Assembly: GCA_947495035.1 (NCBI GenBank)
Contig: CANLXI010000012.1
Coordinates: forward strand, 62,001-126,000
Direction of reading: 5' to 3'
Length of the DNA: 64,000 nt
Origin: an uncultured Granulosicoccus sp.
Lineage (GTDB): Bacteria; Pseudomonadota; Gammaproteobacteria; Granulosicoccales; Granulosicoccaceae
Below are positions 28,960-38,687 of the stretch, in pieces (within the stretch, counting starts at the first letter, position 1; every line of letters begins with the position of its first letter). The position numbers and the translations under genes are program-made. The notes beneath the pieces were generated by a model. The model saw only the letters and a program-made list of their open reading frames with translations, had not been told where the DNA came from and searched no databases.

Positions 28960-31074
28960 TCAGGCACCCAGGTGCTTGAGAAGAAGCTGCCGGGAACTGC
29001 GCCACCAGCGAGCCCCCAGCGTCTCGGGAGGATGCTTCAGGGTAATGTAGGCCCGCCCTCCGAGTCCGCCGTGATCCGCTGCGCGGATCTGTTCATCAGG
29101 CGTCAATTCCAGATGGAAGATCTCCTCCAGCGTTTGCAGTTCCCCTTGCCCCGACTCCACGGCAATGCCTCCGAAGCCATTGTCAGCCAGTGCCATGCTC
29201 GGCAGTCTGTTGTTGCCGGCGGGAATCTGGCGACTCAGGACCGCCGGCACCACTGTTGCAATATCGTCGGAGAAGCGTACTTGCGCCTGCCTGACCCCGG
29301 TCTGCAGCTTGCCCAGCTGACGCTGATCAACCACGGCCTTGACGACAACCGGCTCATCTCCCACCACATACAACAGCAGATCTCCCTGCAGGACTCGCTG
29401 ACCATTGAGCAGCCTGTTCCGGGTAAAGGCCACGTGCCCGTCTCGCGGCGCCACCACTCGCAGCGATGCAATTCTCTGCTGCAGGGCATCGAGCAACTCC
29501 TGACGCCTTTCGATCTCGACTCGCGTGACGGCGGCATGCTGCGGCAGGTTCTGGCGCTGCGCAGCGTGTTCAAGCAGCAGCTGTGCCATGGCTGATTCCT
29601 GCCGTCGCCGCTCTACCTCAAGCTCGGGGGCCAGCAAATGCACCAGCAGTTGTCCCGCCACCACCGCTTCGCCGTCGCGCACCTGCCACTCGGATATCTC
29701 TCCGCTTTCCGCCACGAAGACCTCACTCTGCTCCGGACTCCAGACAATGCCCTCGGCACGTGTCGACGAAGGCAATGGCAGCAGCATGACCGGCAGTACC
29801 AGTAACAGAACCAGCAGACCCAGTCTGGCAGTGGCGCGTAGCCGATGACCCTGCAACTGACTGGAAATGGCCAGATAGGCGGCCAGACGTGGCAATGGAC
29901 GAATGAACATCGGCACGATGGAGAACAAGGCCAGCAACAGGCCGACCTCATGAAAACGTGTCACGAGAAACACGGCAATCACCAGCGATATCGACAAGCG
30001 ATACACCAGACTGGCCAGCGCGTAGGGCAGCAGCCAGCGGCGTTCTCCCTCAGCCATCAGGGGACGCGTGATGCCATCGGCGGCAAGGAGATAGCGCTTG
30101 AACAGATATTGCCAGTAGGCCAGTGACCGGCGCGCCAGGCCCGGACTGTCGAGCAGGTCTTCCAGCAGATAGTAGCCATCGAATTTCAACAGCGGATTGG
30201 CATTGAACAGCACGACTGACACGAACCCCAGCAACATCACCGCAAAGGCCATGTCGGTAAGCACACTACTCTCCAGGGTGTACCACAGGATCAACGCCAC
30301 ACTGGCCAGACTCAGGTCACACAACATGCCGGCGGCAGTCACCGCCAGACGGTCGCGACGGCGCGGCAGGGACCAGGCGTCCGTCGCATTGACATAGGGC
30401 ACTGGCATCAGCACCAGCAGGGAGATTCCGGCTTCCCGCACGTCTCCTCCCAGCCGTTGCAGAACCAGACCGTGCGAGAGTTCATGCAGGCACTTCAGGC
30501 AGGGATACAGGAGCAGATACTGCCACCACTGTTCCGGTGCCGACAGCACACGGTTCCAGTCGCGCAGCAGCTCCGCGCTGTTGAGCATGGCCAGCACCGC
30601 TGCCAGCCCGAACAGGGCCAGTATCGTCAGCACTGCAGTGCGAGCACTGACAACTCCGACGAGGCGTGCCAGATACGCCAGCAACCGTGACGGGTTGCAC
30701 AAAGGCAGCTTCAGCATCAGGGGGTTGAAGGCGGCCCGTCGCCCCGCTCTGGCGGTTGCTTGACCAGGCTGCATGCCCTGCAATACCCCCAGACGTTGCA
30801 GATGCGCGACCGACTCCAGCAGGCTCTTGGAGTCGAAAAGCGGTTCGTGACGTGTCAGCCAGTCTCGCAGCGAGCACTGGCCCTGCAGCCGTGTCAGCGC
30901 CTGCCACAAGCCGGCATCGATCCGCAGGAACTGACCCGAGACCGTATTCTGCACGATTGCCCAGCGCCGGTTGCGAATGCGCTGTTCCCGTACTCGGACA
31001 TGGGGGGCCAGTGATGGCTTGCACTCCAGTTCGTCTGCCACGGCTTGCATCTCGGAGACTGCCGCTGTGCTCAT
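28960..31074 (-). CDS. M50-type (site-2 protease-like) membrane metalloprotease fused to HlyD-like adaptor segment
   Basis: A protein of 704 residues starting at the ATG that overlaps the previous stop (ATGA). The N-terminal 30-100 resembles a PqqD-like winged-helix module (RRWAIVQNTVSGQFLRIDAG). A polytopic membrane part follows with the zinc motif HELSH (H197, E198, H201) and the second family motif NANPLLKFDG (291-300), both typical of M50 proteases. After more helices, the C-terminal third (about 440-704) is a periplasmic lipoyl/HlyD-type region (VFVAESGEISEWQVRDGEAV, RVVAPRDGHVAF). Such fusions are known as putative peptide metalloprotease/secretion proteins; substrate and partner are unknown. 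Confidence 0.82.
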   Translation of the reverse strand: MSTAAVSEMQAVADELECKPSLAPHVRVREQRIRNRRWAIVQNTVSGQFLRIDAGLWQALTRLQGQCSLRDWLTRHEPLFDSKSLLESVAHLQRLGVLQGMQPGQATARAGRRAAFNPLMLKLPLCNPSRLLAYLARLVGVVSARTAVLTILALFGLAAVLAMLNSAELLRDWNRVLSAPEQWWQYLLLYPCLKCLHELSHGLVLQRLGGDVREAGISLLVLMPVPYVNATDAWSLPRRRDRLAVTAAGMLCDLSLASVALILWYTLESSVLTDMAFAVMLLGFVSVVLFNANPLLKFDGYYLLEDLLDSPGLARRSLAYWQYLFKRYLLAADGITRPLMAEGERRWLLPYALASLVYRLSISLVIAVFLVTRFHEVGLLLALFSIVPMFIRPLPRLAAYLAISSQLQGHRLRATARLGLLVLLLVLPVMLLPLPSSTRAEGIVWSPEQSEVFVAESGEISEWQVRDGEAVVAGQLLVHLLAPELEVERRRQESAMAQLLLEHAAQRQNLPQHAAVTRVEIERRQELLDALQQRIASLRVVAPRDGHVAFTRNRLLNGQRVLQGDLLLYVVGDEPVVVKAVVDQRQLGKLQTGVRQAQVRFSDDIATVVPAVLSRQIPAGNNRLPSMALADNGFGGIAVESGQGELQTLEEIFHLELTPDEQIRAADHGGLGGRAYITLKHPPETLGARWWRSSRQLLLKHLGA

Positions 31075-32918
31075 GCCACCAGCCCGAGCTTCCAGGCCAG
31101 CCAGACGCAGCGTGTCCACAATGAGCCCCACCACTGAGCCAGGCGTGACTCACGGCCGACCAGAATCTTGCCAATGCCTTTCATGCCCGGCCGCAGACCC
31201 GCATCGGATTCCAGCGGAGTGGCGTAGACCTTGAAGGTATTCTCCCCCTGACTTGCATTTGCCACCGGAATCAGCGTATCGACGCGTGCCTGTCTGCGTT
31301 GCTTGGGGTCTGCAGCCATGCGCAGACTCAGCAGCTGCCCCGGTTCGACTTCCGAGATGCGGCGCTCCGGCACCTGCAGTGCCAGCCGGTAATGCTCGGC
31401 CGAGCCGACTTCGAACAGTATCTTGCCGGCCTTGACGGCAGAGCCCAGCGCATCCTCGACGGCATCGCTGAGCACGATGCCCGCCACCGGAGCTCGCAGT
31501 TCATGCCGCGCCAGCTGCGCCCTGACCTGATCCAGTTCCGCCTGAATCAATACGCGGCTCTCTCTCAATGAACTCAGCTCCACCCGATCATGGGAAGCCA
31601 GAGCACTGAGATGGTCCTGCTGGTTCTTCTGGGCTTCGGCTGCCCATTTGTCGGCTTGTCGCAACAGATCTTCATCATCAAGCCGGGCCAGCAGATCACC
31701 CTTGGCGACGCGATCGCCCGCCCGAGCCTGTACCGACTTCACATAGCCGTCCAGTGGTGCAATCAGGGCGTGACGTTCAGCGGCCTCGACCATGACGTCG
31801 GCAGACAGACGCTTGTCAACCGGCCACAACATCAGTAGCAGTACGATGACAGCGGCTCCGACCTGCAAGCCTGTTTTCAGGCCTCGCTGCAAGCGCGCGT
31901 CCAGGCTGCGTCGACAGCGGTGCCACAGCAACGCCGGCAGGTTCTGCTGGCAGCGCCACTGCAGCCAGGCACTCTGTACAAGAGGTGCCAGTGATGCCTG
32001 CAGGATGCTACGTTCGCTAGCCGACAGACGAGTCTCATCCTGCCATTGCAGAGATACCACCAGCAGCTCACCATCGACCGATACCGGGATCATGAGACTC
32101 GATGTCCAGTCCGATTCCGCGCTCGACCGGGTATCCGACAGCGGTTTGCTCGCCGCTGCCATTCTGGATTGATACAAGGGCTGCGCCGAGCCTTCGGCAT
32201 ACCGCCTGTCTGCATGACTGGCCAGATCACGTACTGCAATTGCGGAACGGTCGATGTTTGTCTGACCGGACACAGCCATCACCCTTGACCTGCGTCGTCC
32301 CTGTCTGTCAGCCCGCATCCAGTGCAGAGCGCAGACACTTCCCGGATAATGATTCCCGAGGAGATCAATCAGCTGGGTGATGCTCAAGGATTCGGGCAGA
32401 TCACCATCGACTGCCGAAAACCGTGACTCGGCAGGCTGAACGACCTGACCTCGCCATCGAGCACTCTTCAGGGCCCAGCTTGCCAGCCCCAGCAAGGAAC
32501 CCTGCTGTTGCCGAGTCAATGCGCCATTGATCAACAGCAAAACGGTCGATTCAGACGAGCTCTCCTCGCTCCCCGGCAATGGCAGTCCGAGCAGGACATC
32601 ACCGTTATCCGGCAATTGCAGGCGTTGTCGGCTGCCGCGCAGCACTGCCCGGCGTGCCAGCGCCAGGCCGGCATCGGGAATTTCGAGAGTGGCTGGTGTT
32701 CGTGCGGATACCGCAGCACTCACATTTCCGGGTGCGGTTTCCGTGATGCAGACCAGCGCCAGTCCGTGAGTCCCCTGCAGCAACTCGGACAGCCAGAGCA
32801 ACCAGGCCTCGTCATGTCCGACCGCGGATTCAGCATTTTCCACCGGATCGCCGGCAAGCTGGTGCGGATGGTCTGTTTCGGCTTGAGAGGCGACCAGAAG
32901 ATCGTCAGCAGCAGGCAT
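31071..32918 (-). CDS. HlyD-family periplasmic adaptor with cytoplasmic GAF-like domain
   Basis: A protein of 615 residues. Residues about 30-320 look like one or two GAF-like folds (for example SLMIPVSVDGELLVVSLQW), a membrane helix follows at about 350-366, then an HlyD/biotinyl-lipoyl adaptor (LIAPLDGYVKSVQARAGDRV, coiled coil about 410-470, ELRAPVAGIVLSD, and the beta-barrel region). A cytoplasmic sensor-like part on a membrane-fusion adaptor is unusual. It overlaps the M50/HlyD gene by 4 bases, so the two proteins are probably partners. No ABC transporter or outer-membrane channel gene lies nearby. Confidence 0.82.
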   Translation of the reverse strand: MPAADDLLVASQAETDHPHQLAGDPVENAESAVGHDEAWLLWLSELLQGTHGLALVCITETAPGNVSAAVSARTPATLEIPDAGLALARRAVLRGSRQRLQLPDNGDVLLGLPLPGSEESSSESTVLLLINGALTRQQQGSLLGLASWALKSARWRGQVVQPAESRFSAVDGDLPESLSITQLIDLLGNHYPGSVCALHWMRADRQGRRRSRVMAVSGQTNIDRSAIAVRDLASHADRRYAEGSAQPLYQSRMAAASKPLSDTRSSAESDWTSSLMIPVSVDGELLVVSLQWQDETRLSASERSILQASLAPLVQSAWLQWRCQQNLPALLWHRCRRSLDARLQRGLKTGLQVGAAVIVLLLMLWPVDKRLSADVMVEAAERHALIAPLDGYVKSVQARAGDRVAKGDLLARLDDEDLLRQADKWAAEAQKNQQDHLSALASHDRVELSSLRESRVLIQAELDQVRAQLARHELRAPVAGIVLSDAVEDALGSAVKAGKILFEVGSAEHYRLALQVPERRISEVEPGQLLSLRMAADPKQRRQARVDTLIPVANASQGENTFKVYATPLESDAGLRPGMKGIGKILVGRESRLAQWWGSLWTRCVWLAWKLGLVA

Positions 32919-32980
32919 TGAACATCAGGACCGGGTTCGGCAACAGGAACCACTGAAGAGCAACTATCCTGCCAAACGGC

Positions 32981-34051
32981 TCACTGCGTGACGGCTCGAG
33001 CACCTGCAGCGGACTGCTGCCTCTTGCTGTTGTAGAGCTGACGTTCGATCAGTTCCAGCTCACCCTGTTCCTCCTCCGACAGTGTCAGACTGCGTAACGC
33101 CAGAATGGCAGCACTGCGAGGTGAAAAGCCCTGTCCGGAATCGCGCAGCATCTGCCACAGCGAACTGCGTACCGCCACACTGTCCTCTTCATGCCCGACG
33201 AGCGCGTAGGCAGCTGCCTCACGCACTCGTTCGCTGGCATCCGTCAGCCCCGCCAGCAACACAGGTGTATCCCGACCGTCGGTGCTCAATCGCGACAGTA
33301 TGTCAAGGCTGATGCCTCTGACACCGTCATCCGGATGCGATGCCATGACGGCCACCTGATCGGCAAGCAGGGCCTGATTTTCGGTATTCACGGTACCGGG
33401 TCTTGCCAGCGTGGCCAGGGTATTCACCAGAACACGGGGTTCGATTTCCGTGGCCAGCAACTCGGAGGCAATCTGCTGGACCTCGGCGCTACCCGGCTGC
33501 GCCCTCTGCAGCATCTGCAGGCCAAGTTCGCGTGAGGCATCATCGCCGGAATAGACCAGTTCGCTGGCCAGCAGCGTGACATCGGCCCCGCCGGCGTGTC
33601 CCAGCAGTTTCATCAACCGATGGCGCCGATCAGGGTCCTGCTCCTGACGAAATTCATCGATCAGACGCTGCAGCAAGGCAGGGTCTGCCCGCAATAGCGC
33701 CACCGTGGCATCGAAGTCCTCATCGCCGATCACGGTGCCTGCCAAGCGGGAGACATCCAGCGTGATACCTGCACCGGGCAGGACCGACTCAACGTCGCGC
33801 TCACGAGCATCATCGGGTTTTGATGCCTGCTCAGCCGCTTCGCCATCGATCAGCGTCGATGACTGCGTGGACAGCGCAAACGGTGAGGCAGACAAGCCCG
33901 CCGATCCGGTGTCGGCTGCTGGCGCCACTTCCTTGTCGGCAGGAGCGCTCTCCAGGGATCGCCTTGCAGTATCCGGCGACAGCCAGAGCCAGGCGGTCAC
34001 CACCAGGGCGCAAAGCCCGGAGATGGTGGCCACTTGCAGGCTCATGCTCAT
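32981..34051 (-). CDS. Membrane-anchored HEAT-repeat protein
   Basis: A protein of 356 residues. A single N-terminal hydrophobic segment (about 5-24) anchors or exports it, a disordered Ala/Ser/Asp-rich stretch follows, and residues about 110-340 form alpha-helical repeats of HEAT type (for example LLASELVYSGDDASRELGLQ, VAVMASHPDDGVRGISLDIL, LTDASERVREAAAYALVGHE). HEAT solenoids are binding scaffolds; the partner is unknown. It is 41 bases downstream of the calcium-motif lipoprotein and 62 bases upstream of the GAF/HlyD gene, so all are likely one operon. Confidence 0.75.
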   Translation of the reverse strand: MSMSLQVATISGLCALVVTAWLWLSPDTARRSLESAPADKEVAPAADTGSAGLSASPFALSTQSSTLIDGEAAEQASKPDDARERDVESVLPGAGITLDVSRLAGTVIGDEDFDATVALLRADPALLQRLIDEFRQEQDPDRRHRLMKLLGHAGGADVTLLASELVYSGDDASRELGLQMLQRAQPGSAEVQQIASELLATEIEPRVLVNTLATLARPGTVNTENQALLADQVAVMASHPDDGVRGISLDILSRLSTDGRDTPVLLAGLTDASERVREAAAYALVGHEEDSVAVRSSLWQMLRDSGQGFSPRSAAILALRSLTLSEEEQGELELIERQLYNSKRQQSAAGARAVTQ

Positions 34052-34092
34052 GTTCGATCCATCCGGCGTGTCAGGGATTCACCATGTACTCA

Positions 34093-34911
34093 TCAAAGCC
34101 TGCCGAAGGGCAGTTCGTAGGAGAAGGGGATTTCCTCGGCTTCGTTGGGCTGATTACGTGCCAGCGTCCAGCCGCCGGCTTCCGAATTGACGAATTCCTG
34201 ATAGAACAGCGGGATACCGGCACAGCGCCCACTGGTGAACCCGTAGGTATCACGCGTTTCGTCAGCCCCGGCGATGGCCAGCAACTCCAGCCTCGTCTGC
34301 AGCCGCCCCCAGGTTTCCCGTCCGACAACGCCGTCTGGTGTCAATGACTCTGCATTCTGGAACTCGATGGCGGCCGCTTCACTCAATTCGCCGTACTCAC
34401 CGTCGGCGAAGGCAATATAACTGCTGGCATTGCCAAAACCGGAACAATACAGCACACGCTGGATACCGACGGAAAACAGGCTGTCGGCAAACTGGCCACC
34501 TGTCAGCGAACGCTCGACAAGACAGTTGTCATTCCATGCGGCATTGACCGATGAATTGTCCTCGCCGCTTTCACTGCCGCAGGGATTGTCGGCGGACACT
34601 TCCACGAATTCTCCCTCATTACCGGTATCGCCTTCCAGTTCGGCCTCGGTAAGCAAGGTGAGATCATCGCGCCCGTCGCCGTCAAGATCAACGAATTCAT
34701 CGTCCAGATCAATGATCCCGTCGCCGTCGGCATCGTCATCCTCATCATTGATGAATCCATCGTTATCGAAATCCTGTTCGCCCAGCGGCACCTCGGATCC
34801 GTCGCCGTCACCACTGCTGCTGCCACCGCACGCTGCCAACACGCCTGTCATCGTGGCAACCAGGACGAATTGACCAGCCTGCTTGCCGATCAGGGGGAAT
34901 TTTCTTGCCAT
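34093..34911 (-). CDS. Lipoprotein with Asp-rich calcium-type repeats and a peptidoglycan-binding-like domain
   Basis: A protein of 272 residues from the ATG at 34911, with GGAGTG as ribosome site; an upstream in-frame ATG at 34932 is less likely. A signal peptide ends in the lipobox LAAC. Residues about 35-75 hold DNDG, DADGDG and DLDGDGRDD motifs of the thrombospondin-3/EF-hand kind, which bind Ca2+ in many surface proteins. The next part (about 135-220) has a pattern like peptidoglycan-binding domain 1 (AIEFQNAESLTPDGVVGRET). The gene heads the leftward envelope cluster. No close family was recognised for the whole protein. Confidence 0.7.
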   Translation of the reverse strand: MARKFPLIGKQAGQFVLVATMTGVLAACGGSSSGDGDGSEVPLGEQDFDNDGFINDEDDDADGDGIIDLDDEFVDLDGDGRDDLTLLTEAELEGDTGNEGEFVEVSADNPCGSESGEDNSSVNAAWNDNCLVERSLTGGQFADSLFSVGIQRVLYCSGFGNASSYIAFADGEYGELSEAAAIEFQNAESLTPDGVVGRETWGRLQTRLELLAIAGADETRDTYGFTSGRCAGIPLFYQEFVNSEAGGWTLARNQPNEAEEIPFSYELPFGRL

Positions 34912-35166
34912 GTCACACTCCAGCATTGCCAATAACGCGATTCATGCGGAATATCCCGCACTGGACAGTGGTGAACTCGATTCACAGGCAAGCTGCCAAC
35001 TGCGCACCACCGATGCCAGTCTAGTCTATCCGGCAAGACGAGGTGAATCCACAGGAACCTGGGTGAGTGTTTGCGACAAATGTTTGCAGACGCAGGGTCA
35101 GAACAGGAACAACCGCCCGCTACCGCTGTCCGGCGTCATTGAACCCGCCGGGCCTTCGATCGGCTG

Positions 35167-35616
35167 TCAGGCGGCCCTGACGCCACTGGCCGATTCCATG
35201 ACGGCCACCGCCAGAGGCATGGATTCGCAGCTGAAGTAGACCCATTCATGCTGCCCCCGCGTCCTTTTCTCGGACGGCAGGATTTCGGGCAGGGCCAGAT
35301 CGCAACTTTCCGGCAGCATGCACTTGACCGTGCCTCCCAGCATATTGGTCAGCTCGGTAATCGTGTCCACCAGATCGCGCGAATCGACATCATCGACAGG
35401 GATACTGAAGATGTCGGATGCGGCACGAGTCAACAGCTCAAGGCTGACCCTGACCTTGACTACACCGTTCCACGCACCCGAGATGCCGATACTGGCAGTC
35501 AGATACTGACCCGAATGCAGGGCAGATCGACCACCCGGGTGAACCGGCAGATCGAGCACCGTCATGCAGACCACGTCAACGATCTCGTTCAGTTCTTCTT
35601 CACTCAGTATAGTCAT
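35167..35616 (-). CDS. CheX-like chemotaxis phosphatase-family protein
   Basis: A protein of 149 residues matching the CheX/CheC fold by the signature ELTNMLGGTVKCMLP (E and N of ExxN and the following G), repeated beta strands, and length. CheX dephosphorylates CheY-P; no CheZ gene is visible in the window, so this may take its place. It is the last gene of the leftward che series, 42 bases after cheR. Confidence 0.78.
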   Translation of the reverse strand: MTILSEEELNEIVDVVCMTVLDLPVHPGGRSALHSGQYLTASIGISGAWNGVVKVRVSLELLTRAASDIFSIPVDDVDSRDLVDTITELTNMLGGTVKCMLPESCDLALPEILPSEKRTRGQHEWVYFSCESMPLAVAVMESASGVRAA

Positions 35617-35658
35617 GGCTTTCTCTACCCGGACAATGCAACGAGACGAACCCGTTAC

Positions 35659-36471
35659 TCAGGCAATCTTGTAATAGTGGCTTTTTTCAGAGGTTACGCG
35701 TTGATAGTCGGTATTCAGATTCAATGTCGTTTCCGACAAGCCCAGAAACAGACAGCCATCCGGCTTCAGGACACGACTGGTATTGCGCAGGATCGAAGAC
35801 TTGGCCTCCGGGTCGAAATAGATCAGCACATTGCGCAGGAAGATGACATCCATCTCGGGCAGCGCGCCCCAGTCCCGGATCAGGTTCAACGTATGAAACT
35901 CGACCATCTTCATGAGCTCCGGCTTTACCTGCCAGGCCAGTCCTTGCTGGGTGAAGTACCTGGCCAGCAGTTGTGCCGGCAGACCGCGGTTCACTTCGAG
36001 GCGGTTGTAGGTGCCCGCCTGAGCCTTCGCCACGACTTCCCGGGAAATGTCGGTACCGATGATGGACACTCGAGGGACCAGTGCCGGGCAGAACTCGTGG
36101 ATGGCCATCGCGATGGTATAGGCTTCCTGCCCGGTGGAACAGGCAGCACACCAGATTCTGATCGGGTCATTGTGCGTAGCCGCGATACGCGGCAACACTT
36201 CCTGACACAGCGTATCGAAGGGGTGAGAATCCCGAAAGAACGACGTCTCATTGGTGGTCATGGCGTCCACTACCTGCTCCACCAGGCCAGCTTCCCGCCT
36301 GCCGCGCAAGGAGGAGACCAGCTCGGCGATATCAGCGTGACCGGTTTTTCTGAGCAGGGAAGTCAATCTGGACACGACCAGGTATTTCATGTCGGGCTCG
36401 ATCGAAATCGCCGATTCGCGATAGACCAGCTCACGGACATAATCGAAGTCGATCGCATTGATGTCGCTCAT
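35659..36471 (-). CDS. cheR: CheR, chemoreceptor glutamate methyltransferase
   Basis: A protein of 270 residues. The N-terminal four-helix domain (to about 80) is followed by an SAM-dependent methyltransferase fold with IWCAACSTGQEAYTIAM, NLIRDWGALPEMDVIFLRN and YFDPEAK. CheR methylates glutamates of chemoreceptors, opposing CheB. The start overlaps the cheB stop (ATGA), so the adaptation pair is translationally coupled. Confidence 0.95.
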   Translation of the reverse strand: MSDINAIDFDYVRELVYRESAISIEPDMKYLVVSRLTSLLRKTGHADIAELVSSLRGRREAGLVEQVVDAMTTNETSFFRDSHPFDTLCQEVLPRIAATHNDPIRIWCAACSTGQEAYTIAMAIHEFCPALVPRVSIIGTDISREVVAKAQAGTYNRLEVNRGLPAQLLARYFTQQGLAWQVKPELMKMVEFHTLNLIRDWGALPEMDVIFLRNVLIYFDPEAKSSILRNTSRVLKPDGCLFLGLSETTLNLNTDYQRVTSEKSHYYKIA

Positions 36472-37634
36472 GATCCCCGCCCTCCGGACCCCGGTAACCG
36501 ATGGTTCGATGCGTTGGCAGCCTTGTCGCCCGTGTCGCCCACCTGATGGACGGTGCTTCCTTCGGCAACCATGACCCGGTCGAGGATCGCCCTCGCCATG
36601 CGCTCCAGCGGCACTTGAGCTTCGGCCAATCCAGCCTGCGCCACCAGCTTCGGCATGCCCCAGACCACACTGCTCGCCTCATCCTGAACCAGGATGCTGC
36701 CTCCTGCGGCGTACATCACTTCCGAGCCCTTCAGCCCATCCCGCCCCATGCCGGTCATCACGATTCCCAGACATCTCGCACCATGAATGGCGGCGGCGGA
36801 GCGGAACAGCGGGTCCACGGAAGGTCGACAGGAATTCTCCATGGGATTCTGATTCAGCCGGATGACATCGGTACCGCCAACCCTCTCCAGCACCATGTGA
36901 TAGTCACCCGGCGCGACATACACCGTGCCTGCCTGCAGACGATCGCCAGCGCATGCTTCACAAACGGTCAGCTTGCTGGCCGCGTTCAATCGTGCCGCCA
37001 GCTTGCCGGTGAACTCGGCAGGCATGTGCTGCACGATACAGATCGGCACCCCGAAATTGCCGGGCAGTTGCAGCAGCAGACGGGTCAGTGCATCCGGCCC
37101 CCCGGTAGACACCCCGATGACCACCAGCTCGGGCCCCGCATTCTGTGTGGAGACGAATCGCCCCGGGGCTCTGTCCGGCTGTTCAGCGACTACCGGCTCC
37201 TCGGCGACCATGTCACCGGCACAGTCCAGATCACACAGGGCCGCAATCTTGGGCAGCAGATCCTGATTCAGGGTTTCCCGAATGGCACTGATACCACCGG
37301 CGGAAACCGGTTTGGCGGCATATTCATGTGCGCCCAGGGTCAGCGCATCCAGTGCGGCATCCGAGCCTTCCGATGTCAGTGAGCTGACCATCACCGTGCG
37401 AACGTCAGGCCAGTTGCGTCGCAGTTCCATCAGAGTCTGTATGCCATCCATCTGCGGCATCAGGATATCCAGAGTCACCAGATGCGGACGCAGGCTATCC
37501 ATCTTCTCCAGAGCCTCGCGACCATTCACGGCAACACCGACCACCTCCATCTGCGGATGTGAATTGATCACATCCGACAGCAGCCGCTGATACATCGAGG
37601 AGTCATCAACGACCAGAATACGTTTGTTAGCCAT
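36468..37634 (-). CDS. cheB: CheB, chemoreceptor methylesterase/deamidase response regulator
   Basis: A protein of 388 residues: receiver domain with acceptor Asp in VTLDILMPQMDG, a linker of about 40 residues, and the methylesterase domain. The catalytic triad motifs are visible: Ser in VVIGVSTGGPDAL, His in CIVQHMPAEF, Asp in VMTGMGRDGLKG. It lies 5 bases after cheY and overlaps cheR. CheB-P demethylates receptors for adaptation. Confidence 0.96.
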   Translation of the reverse strand: MANKRILVVDDSSMYQRLLSDVINSHPQMEVVGVAVNGREALEKMDSLRPHLVTLDILMPQMDGIQTLMELRRNWPDVRTVMVSSLTSEGSDAALDALTLGAHEYAAKPVSAGGISAIRETLNQDLLPKIAALCDLDCAGDMVAEEPVVAEQPDRAPGRFVSTQNAGPELVVIGVSTGGPDALTRLLLQLPGNFGVPICIVQHMPAEFTGKLAARLNAASKLTVCEACAGDRLQAGTVYVAPGDYHMVLERVGGTDVIRLNQNPMENSCRPSVDPLFRSAAAIHGARCLGIVMTGMGRDGLKGSEVMYAAGGSILVQDEASSVVWGMPKLVAQAGLAEAQVPLERMARAILDRVMVAEGSTVHQVGDTGDKAANASNHRLPGSGGRGS

Positions 37635-37639
37635 GGTGC

Positions 37640-38026
37640 TCAGGCAGCAACCAGACCCAACAACCTGAGCTTGTCGATGATGACATCTTCGGTAAACGGC
37701 TTCATCACGTATTCATTGGCCCCCGCTGCCATCGCCTTGACCACTCTCGACATCTCCGTTTCCGTTGTGACCATCATCAGCCACAGGTCTCTGTTTTCAG
37801 GATCGGATCTGACGGCCCGAACGAATTCGTAGCCATTCATCTGCGGCATGTTCCAGTCGACCAGCGCGATGGAAATATCATCATGCTCCTTGAGGCACTC
37901 CAGCCCTTCCAGTCCGTTTGCCGCCTCCGAAGTGCGAAAACCCACGCCATGCAATACGCGTTTGAGTATCGCTCGCATGGCCCGCGAGTCGTCGATTATC
38001 AGTGCGTGAACAGAGGACTGTGACAT
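37640..38026 (-). CDS. cheY: CheY-like single-domain response regulator
   Basis: A protein of 128 residues. I chose the ATG at 38026 (MSQSSVHALIIDDSRAMR): AGGAAT lies 8 bases upstream, the length equals CheY, and a second ATG two codons upstream is too close to that site. DD near the N terminus, the acceptor Asp in ALVDWNMPQMNG, TTETE and the Lys in VMKPF are all present. Position among the che genes suggests it is the flagellar-motor or pathway output regulator. Confidence 0.9.
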   Translation of the reverse strand: MSQSSVHALIIDDSRAMRAILKRVLHGVGFRTSEAANGLEGLECLKEHDDISIALVDWNMPQMNGYEFVRAVRSDPENRDLWLMMVTTETEMSRVVKAMAAGANEYVMKPFTEDVIIDKLRLLGLVAA

Positions 38027-38228
38027 GACCATATTCCTGGTGATTTTCGGTATCGTCTCGTTAGAGATTGGCGGACGTCCCTGAAATAACGGCAGTGTTG
38101 CCGGAAAGTTGACTGGACTTCCTGTCCGCGCCGTTCGTTCTCGATCGGGCAGCGACGGTGTGAGTGGCAATGCCCACTGTGGTACACGCTTGCCCCAGAC
38201 GCTCGACTGTTCGTGGACCGAGGCATGT

Positions 38229-38687
38229 TCAGGCCGCCTGGCGCCTGTTCAGTACATCTGCACTGACGACTTTTTCGATCGCCATGGTCAGCAGCAGGGA
38301 TCCGTCAAGCTTGTAGGCACGCTGAATGAGTTCTCGTGCCATGCCCTGCAGATTGTCCGGAGGCGCTTCAAAGCTGTCATCGGACAATTCCAGTACATCA
38401 CCAATGCGATCCACCAGCAGACTGAAGGCACCCAGCTGGGTCTTGACCACGATGTTCATCGGCACCTCGTCAGGCTGCCTGTCAGGCAACTCCAGCAGGC
38501 TTCGCAGATCCACGGCTGTGACGATCTGTCCCCGCAGATTGATCAGTCCCTTGACCACATGGGGAGCCAGTGCCACCGGAGTGATCTCCTGAAAGCGGAT
38601 GATCTCCTGGACCAGTTCGACCTCGATGCCGAAGTAGTATCGGTCCAGATAGAATGTACAGTAGGTCTGAGGCTTCGATGTGCTCAT
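38229..38687 (-). CDS. cheW: CheW, chemotaxis coupling protein
   Basis: A protein of 152 residues of the CheW fold, with FGIEVELVQEIIRF, VKGLINLRGQIVTAVDLR and VDRIGDVLELSDD. It links chemoreceptors to CheA. The start overlaps the cheA stop by 4 bases. A 202-base gap with no recognised feature separates it from cheY. Confidence 0.95.
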   Translation of the reverse strand: MSTSKPQTYCTFYLDRYYFGIEVELVQEIIRFQEITPVALAPHVVKGLINLRGQIVTAVDLRSLLELPDRQPDEVPMNIVVKTQLGAFSLLVDRIGDVLELSDDSFEAPPDNLQGMARELIQRAYKLDGSLLLTMAIEKVVSADVLNRRQAA

